DNA of 10,145 nucleotides, taken from NCBI GenBank assembly GCA_007125435.1, contig SLDF01000025.1, forward strand, positions 1 through 10,145, in the 5' to 3' direction. How positions within the stretch are numbered: the stretch's first letter is position 1; every line of letters starts with the position of its first letter. The notes beneath the pieces were generated by a model. It did no database searches. It had not been told where the DNA came from and saw only the letters and a program-made list of their open reading frames with translations. Positions 7,601 to 10,145 of this stretch are shown here, piece after piece. A program made the translations under genes and the position numbers. This DNA is from Saprospiraceae bacterium (GTDB lineage: Bacteria > Bacteroidota > Bacteroidia > Chitinophagales > Saprospiraceae).

Positions 7601-10145
7601 ATTTGGCAAATTAGAATGTGAAGTAGGTGGAGGTTGTCCAGAAGATTTGATGGTTGATTGTAGTGATCCAAATTTTGAAAATTCCATCCAAAGTTGGTTA
7701 GACAGTGTAATGGCAGAAGATGACTGCGGGGATGCTACGGTTACTAATGATTATACAGGAACTGTAGAATGTGGAGAGCGCGTCATTACATTTACAGCGA
7801 GTGATGATTGCGGCAATCTCAGCACATGCTCTGCTATTTTGACCATTACGGGTTCTGATAGTGTTGAAATCATAGTGCCGGAAGCGCCTTTGCTTGACTG
7901 TACCGATGACAATAATTTAGCTACTATTCAATCATGGATTAATTCGGCAGTGGTTACAGGTGCCTGTAATGGATCAGAAATTTTTACCGATAAGTCAGCA
8001 CAACAAATACTTGATGCACTGCAACAAGGCAGCTTTGGAGATGGTGATATTTGTGTAGTATCTGTTGATGTTACTTTCTCTGCACCAGGTCCGTGTGGAG
8101 ACGGTATTCCGGTTACTAAAACAATTTCATTGACTGATAACACACCTCCAACAGGTGAGGTACCTTCTGACCTTATTATCGAATGTGGCGACCCTCAATT
8201 AGAAAGCCTAATAAGTAATTGGTTAGATTCATTTAGTGCGGTGGATGAATGTTCATCGGTACAATTAACTAATAGTTATGATCCGTCTGAGTTTATCGGT
8301 GATTGCGGCTTGGCCAAATCACAGGTTGTTTATTTCACAGCAGTAGACGAGTGTGGTAATCAATCAAACTATCAAGCTTCAATAATCATTGAGGATAATA
8401 CACCTCCCGTATTTACAGAACTTCCGGCAGATCTCACTTTGGATTGTGCCGATAACATCCCAACTGCCGAAGCATTGGCTGCAACAGATGACTGTGGCGA
8501 TGTAGTTAGTTCTGTTTATGATGAAATACAAGAAGGCGCTTGTCCTCAAAGCTTCACAATCATTAGGACATTCACAGCGGTTGATGAATGTGAAAATGAA
8601 GTAATACATGTTCAGACAATAGAGGTTTCAGATAATACAGCACCGGAGTTTGTTTTCGTCCCTGCTGACTACGAAGCTTTTTGCGGAGATGATTTGGTAT
8701 TAGATATGGCCGAAGCCGTTGACGATTGCGGAGAAGTAAGTGTAGAAGTTGAAGAGGTGGAAACTGCGGGAGATTGTGAGGGTGAGTTTACATTGGTTAG
8801 ACATTTCACTGCGACAGATGAATGTGGTAATCAGAGCTTTGCAACCCAAACGATTACTGTTATAAATAATTCAATTCCAACTTTTGACTTTGTGCCTGAT
8901 GACTTATCGCTCAGTTGTACAGCATTGGTTCCTGAGTTTACTCCTTTTGGTGCAACAACTGAATGTGGCTCAGTAGATGTGCAATGTGAAGAAACAATCA
9001 TTCAAAATGTAGAGGGTTATGAGTTTTGTGATGTTCAAAATATGAATAATCCAGCTCAGAGTGGACCAAGAATATTTTGGACAAGCCAACAGTTCCCGGG
9101 CTCAAGTACTAACTACTATGAAGTAGAAGAGGCCAGTCTTGAACAATTTGGAGATGGTACAGCCAGGCTTACAGGTTCTATGTTTGCTATATCAAATCCT
9201 AATCTTGCCTGGGACTTTGAAGTTTGGTTTAGAGATGCCAGAGATTGGAGCGAGTGGTCTGCTCTTGGTAGAGACTACAAGTGGGAAGGTGGTGGTTCCA
9301 TTGGTAATGTATATGAAGATTGGACATATTATGAGATGGATGATACCAAGACCAATGTGATGATTGGTAAGTATGATTATCAAGGTTCTAGTCTAACATT
9401 AGTACATGATCCGGCTGATTATACTTTTGGTTTTCAGCTTGGAGAGTTTGCCAATTCATTCACGGCAGGTTTTGGCTTTGCAGGATGGTTAAAATACTCA
9501 GGTCAAATCACCTATCAAGGAAATACAACGCATGTTAATAATGTCAAGGCAGATTTTAACTTTATCGCAGATTGTGAGTCAGGAGGTGAAGGTATTTGCG
9601 TCGATATCATTGAAAGAACATGCACAGCGACAGATAATTGCGGCAACATCACATCTGCAACACAAAGAATTATACTAACTGATAATGAAAGCCCTCAATT
9701 TGATTTTATACCTCAAGACGTGACATTTAATTGTGACGAAAACATCGTTAAGGAGGATCCTACAGCGACTGACGATTGTGGAGATGTTTCAATTGAAATA
9801 GAAGAAGAAACGATAGCAGGAGATTGTCCACATAATTTTACAATTGTAAGAATATTCACGGCAACGGATGACTGTGGTAATTCAACCACGGCGACACAAA
9901 TAATAACAGTTGTAGATGAGGAGGCACCAGAGTTTATTGGAGACCTTGAGGACAAGTTTATAGGCTGTGATGAAGAGGTACCTGCATGTGATATTATGGC
10001 TATTGACAATTGTGGAGAAGTTTCTTTGGATGTTATACAAGAAATCATTCATGGAGAATGTGCAGGCGACTATACCATAGTGAGAACATTTACAGCAGTA
10101 GATGAGTGCGGAAACGTATCAACAGCTACGAAGAGTATATTCGTG
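4560..10145 (+). CDS. Giant secreted modular adhesin-like protein, 3' end beyond window
   Basis: An uninterrupted frame of 1862 codons starts at ATG 4560 and reaches the window edge without a stop. Order of parts: signal peptide (1-33, cleavage probably after VYG); Ser/Lys-rich linker; choice-of-anchor A-type domain (about 90-390); Cys/His-rich module (395-500); then ten HYR-like immunoglobulin-type repeats from about 503, interrupted by three larger beta-rich modules (about 561-680, 825-1019, 1492-1671). Regular repeats run TPPVF..LPADLTLDC..ATDDCGD..EGAC..IIRTFTAVDEC and carry four cysteines each, fitting two disulfides in an exported fold. No catalytic motif was recognised. The sequence is acidic and rich in Asn, Thr and Gly. 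Proteins of this kind in Bacteroidota are usually exported by the type IX system and anchored through a C-terminal sorting domain; that part is not visible. Probable role: surface adhesion or matrix (inference). No Shine-Dalgarno precedes the ATG. Confidence 0.9.
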   Translation, partial: MKSYAAFNRGLVYLVSLSILCLYLIGISSNVYGNNNPGKDNLTTKSKMLTKASMFDRKDAYVNHLAALGYGSTSSAMMSISSNCDPFNPIEGSEGFLVFVENSATLKTNESEGPVAIGGNLTVDGNFQVANNYAGNFFGSGDSNPTGLLVGGKVVYQSGHLQVNNNTWVKIGDCTGSNVYDKDNNNAPSNLQVTPGAYNAFPRISANTFQDANTVCQSGLIDFYNVFESYRHRSFSISECSGNVQLLDGNNNPLGNPESPPSTVKITLEDNKTNVLDISGSALSNIQNFTFNNKPTASRPLVVNVDASGSFSWNVFNFAGLGGPDGRYILFNFYNTTHLEFKSGSATFIGTVYAPYAHFDKNNSSNIQGNVIASSFNMNGGGEIHPFLFSAEIEGCDCEIECVYPTHGLITVDQGSCDGLYPNNDAVIEINGIQNGTVGSIAQCDEFGGCEFHEHEFQEAVINGKLTFTGLKHGKNHVVRIWNDHEECFIDIPVETPSIDCSDNCPEFEISCPPDIYLDCGDEIPEADISLIEVPQINAGICASVDYPCGEVILLSVSESDGQNTYKFRIETAQTSGQNCNNDISFVAFGLPSGVNPVWPPNNSTYTGLLGNYSVEYIGTGGNPGFPSIKFNRTHNNGFKNGSVEEFEFTLPEGQELTTLDIALKHGPTDHIVTLTVEECPTAEYIVEWLGDQSNNSLGCVSDPLIVTRSYKVTDPCGNYETCQQLIHFNPDETAPVFDSFPADITLDCTAEVPVEMPTASDDCGDVIITFEDSQLPGACDQSFIILRTFSATDDCGNVTQLTQTISVEDNTPPSFVSGGGEACWPSGLAVTDFESAPDAESQFESLLFSAEGRIGNNAQGGTHELNIHNVSPYYTFSEGHLTWPKGQNVAFEIVYDPNSTGDDRLVYTVTSGTTQRILKYNPANAFDFPLDIDGIFLYARVQNQTSVTISNVNVNGQAINQTFGHENPSTTKFVNSVITGVDLESGFTITGNVMFDWSTPNPPSNSAMNFNFKFGKLECEVGGGCPEDLMVDCSDPNFENSIQSWLDSVMAEDDCGDATVTNDYTGTVECGERVITFTASDDCGNLSTCSAILTITGSDSVEIIVPEAPLLDCTDDNNLATIQSWINSAVVTGACNGSEIFTDKSAQQILDALQQGSFGDGDICVVSVDVTFSAPGPCGDGIPVTKTISLTDNTPPTGEVPSDLIIECGDPQLESLISNWLDSFSAVDECSSVQLTNSYDPSEFIGDCGLAKSQVVYFTAVDECGNQSNYQASIIIEDNTPPVFTELPADLTLDCADNIPTAEALAATDDCGDVVSSVYDEIQEGACPQSFTIIRTFTAVDECENEVIHVQTIEVSDNTAPEFVFVPADYEAFCGDDLVLDMAEAVDDCGEVSVEVEEVETAGDCEGEFTLVRHFTATDECGNQSFATQTITVINNSIPTFDFVPDDLSLSCTALVPEFTPFGATTECGSVDVQCEETIIQNVEGYEFCDVQNMNNPAQSGPRIFWTSQQFPGSSTNYYEVEEASLEQFGDGTARLTGSMFAISNPNLAWDFEVWFRDARDWSEWSALGRDYKWEGGGSIGNVYEDWTYYEMDDTKTNVMIGKYDYQGSSLTLVHDPADYTFGFQLGEFANSFTAGFGFAGWLKYSGQITYQGNTTHVNNVKADFNFIADCESGGEGICVDIIERTCTATDNCGNITSATQRIILTDNESPQFDFIPQDVTFNCDENIVKEDPTATDDCGDVSIEIEEETIAGDCPHNFTIVRIFTATDDCGNSTTATQIITVVDEEAPEFIGDLEDKFIGCDEEVPACDIMAIDNCGEVSLDVIQEIIHGECAGDYTIVRTFTAVDECGNVSTATKSIFV
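4827..5729 (+). other. Choice-of-anchor A-type domain of the giant protein
   Basis: Residues about 90-390. The opening GFLVFVENSATL, then SEGPVAIGGNLTVDGNFQVA (110-129), and the closing GTVYAPYAHFD (350-360) plus NIQGNVIASSFNMNGGGEIH (366-385) match the characteristic ends of the choice-of-anchor A family. This extracellular domain occurs in proteins anchored by LPXTG, PEP-CTERM or type IX sorting signals. Its function is unknown; it is thought to be a beta-helix-like surface module. The identification is from memory of the family pattern. Confidence 0.7.
5742..6059 (+). other. Cys/His-rich linker module of the giant protein
   Basis: Residues about 395-500 contain CDCEIEC, then a beta-rich stretch (HGLITVDQGSCDG, DAVIEINGIQNGTVG), then C444-x5-C450-x2-H453-x-H455 and a closing strand (GKNHVVRIWNDHEECFIDIPV). 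It is unlike the following repeats. The overall shape (ITV..GSCDG..NNDAVIEINGIQNG) faintly resembles SprB-type repeats of Bacteroidota adhesins. Metal binding by the C/H cluster is possible but speculative. Confidence 0.4.
6240..6599 (+). other. Inserted beta-rich module 1 in repeat R1
   Basis: Residues about 561-680, beginning NTYKFRIETAQ and ending DHIVTLTVEEC. It contains ISFVAFGLPSGV, YTGLLGNYSVEYIGTGGNPG and FPSIKFNRTHNNGFKNGSVEEFEFTLP. The combination FPSIKF..G..NGSVEEFEFTLPEGQ resembles a module seen repeatedly in Bacteroidota secreted proteins (a PxxSIRF..ANGQSDVFEYTLP-like pattern), recalled rather than searched. Repeat R1 resumes after it with a VTDPCGN signature at 714-719. Confidence 0.5.
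7032..7616 (+). other. Inserted beta-rich module 2 between R2 and R3
   Basis: Residues about 825-1019. Key segments are FSAEGRIGNN, THELNIHNV, LTWPKGQNVAFEIVYDPNS, LVYTVTSGTTQRILKY, DGIFLYARVQNQTSVTISNV and TGNVMFDWSTP. The GTxELNI..W..GQ.V.FEI.YD....V.YTV pattern resembles choice-of-anchor W-type surface domains, a tentative match. It begins right after the TPPSF that opens R3 and ends just before that repeat's CPEDLMVDC, so it splits R3 at its first strand. Confidence 0.45.
9033..9572 (+). other. Inserted beta-rich module 3 inside R8
   Basis: Residues about 1492-1671, rich in aromatic residues. Segments include FWTSQQFPG, DGTARLTGSMFAISNPNLAWDFEVWF, WSEWSALGRDYK (1563-1574), DWTYYEMDD, SSLTLVHDP, YTFGFQLGEFANS and FGFAGWLKYSGQITYQG. 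The pattern of paired strands with Trp/Tyr suggests a beta-sandwich, possibly ligand or carbohydrate binding; no family could be named with confidence. Host repeat R8 is cut between EFC (C1490) and its closing CTATDNCGN (1688-1696), and C1672/C1680 mark the return. Confidence 0.5.

Larger units (their letters stand above)
6066..10145 (+). repeat. HYR-like four-cysteine repeat array within the giant protein
   Basis: Ten protein repeats of about 78-95 residues, excluding inserts, run approximately: R1 503-731 (interrupted), R2 732-811, R3 814-1098 (interrupted near its start), R4 1101-1194, R5 1196-1280, R6 1281-1359, R7 1360-1437, R8 1438-1709 (interrupted), R9 1710-1787, R10 1788 onward. Each regular repeat has four cysteines, for example R2 C749, C764, C780, C796 and R9 C1725, C1740, C1756, C1772. 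The DNA copies are diverged, so this is an old protein-level repeat rather than a recent tandem duplication. Repeats R2, R6, R7, R9 and R10 are closest to each other; R3, R4 and R5 share a different LDS/INS helix-like spacer (SWLDS at 1045-1049 and NWLDS at 1220-1224). Confidence 0.8.

Noticed and set aside
5291..10048. Minus-strand open frames of 63-111 codons opposite the giant gene
   Set aside because: They lie antisense to a continuous, clearly protein-like frame. They recur because the coding repeats recur, and they show no domains.
6066..10145. Recent DNA-level tandem duplication or CRISPR-like array
   Set aside because: The repetition is at protein level, with diverged codons and unit lengths of about 235-290 bases; there is no short identical repeat-spacer pattern.

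Overview
The window most likely comes from the chromosome of a member of the Bacteroidota. The evidence is the protein families present, AT-rich DNA, no Shine-Dalgarno sequences, and one intergenic match to the Bacteroidota -7 promoter element TAnnTTTG. The modular four-cysteine-repeat surface protein would suit a Saprospiraceae- or Flavobacteriia-like organism, but that placement is inference.

Layout: (1) 1-225 is a gene-free end holding small direct and inverted repeats. (2) 226-2334 on the minus strand is a 702-aa membrane-anchored von Willebrand factor A (VWA) protein with an intact metal-binding (MIDAS) motif and an apparent TTG start. (3) 2335-2712 is a divergent intergenic region with two long, GC-richer perfect or near-perfect hairpins. 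They lie upstream of both flanking genes, so they are not ordinary terminators. (4) 2713-3990 on the plus strand is a secreted 425-aa protein of the family usually mislabelled 'asparagine synthetase B' in Bacteroidota. (5) 3991-4559 is a long AT-rich intergenic leader. (6) From 4560 to the window end (1862 codons, no stop reached) runs a giant secreted modular protein.

The giant protein is the main item. It has a signal peptide, a choice-of-anchor A-type N-terminal domain, a short Cys/His-rich module, and then at least ten immunoglobulin-like HYR-type repeats. A typical repeat carries four cysteines in fixed places (LDC, DDCG, GxC, DxCGN). Three different larger beta-rich modules are inserted into or between these repeats. 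Two of them sit inside a single repeat, at or near the loop between its conserved cysteines, so the repeat resumes after the insert. This looks like a stalk displaying extra domains on its sides. The C-terminus, expected to carry a type IX secretion sorting domain, lies outside the window.

I see no evidence that the three genes form one pathway. Only the adhesin-like gene and the palindromic intergenic elements merit a second look. No rRNA, tRNA, CRISPR array, transposase or phage gene was recognised.
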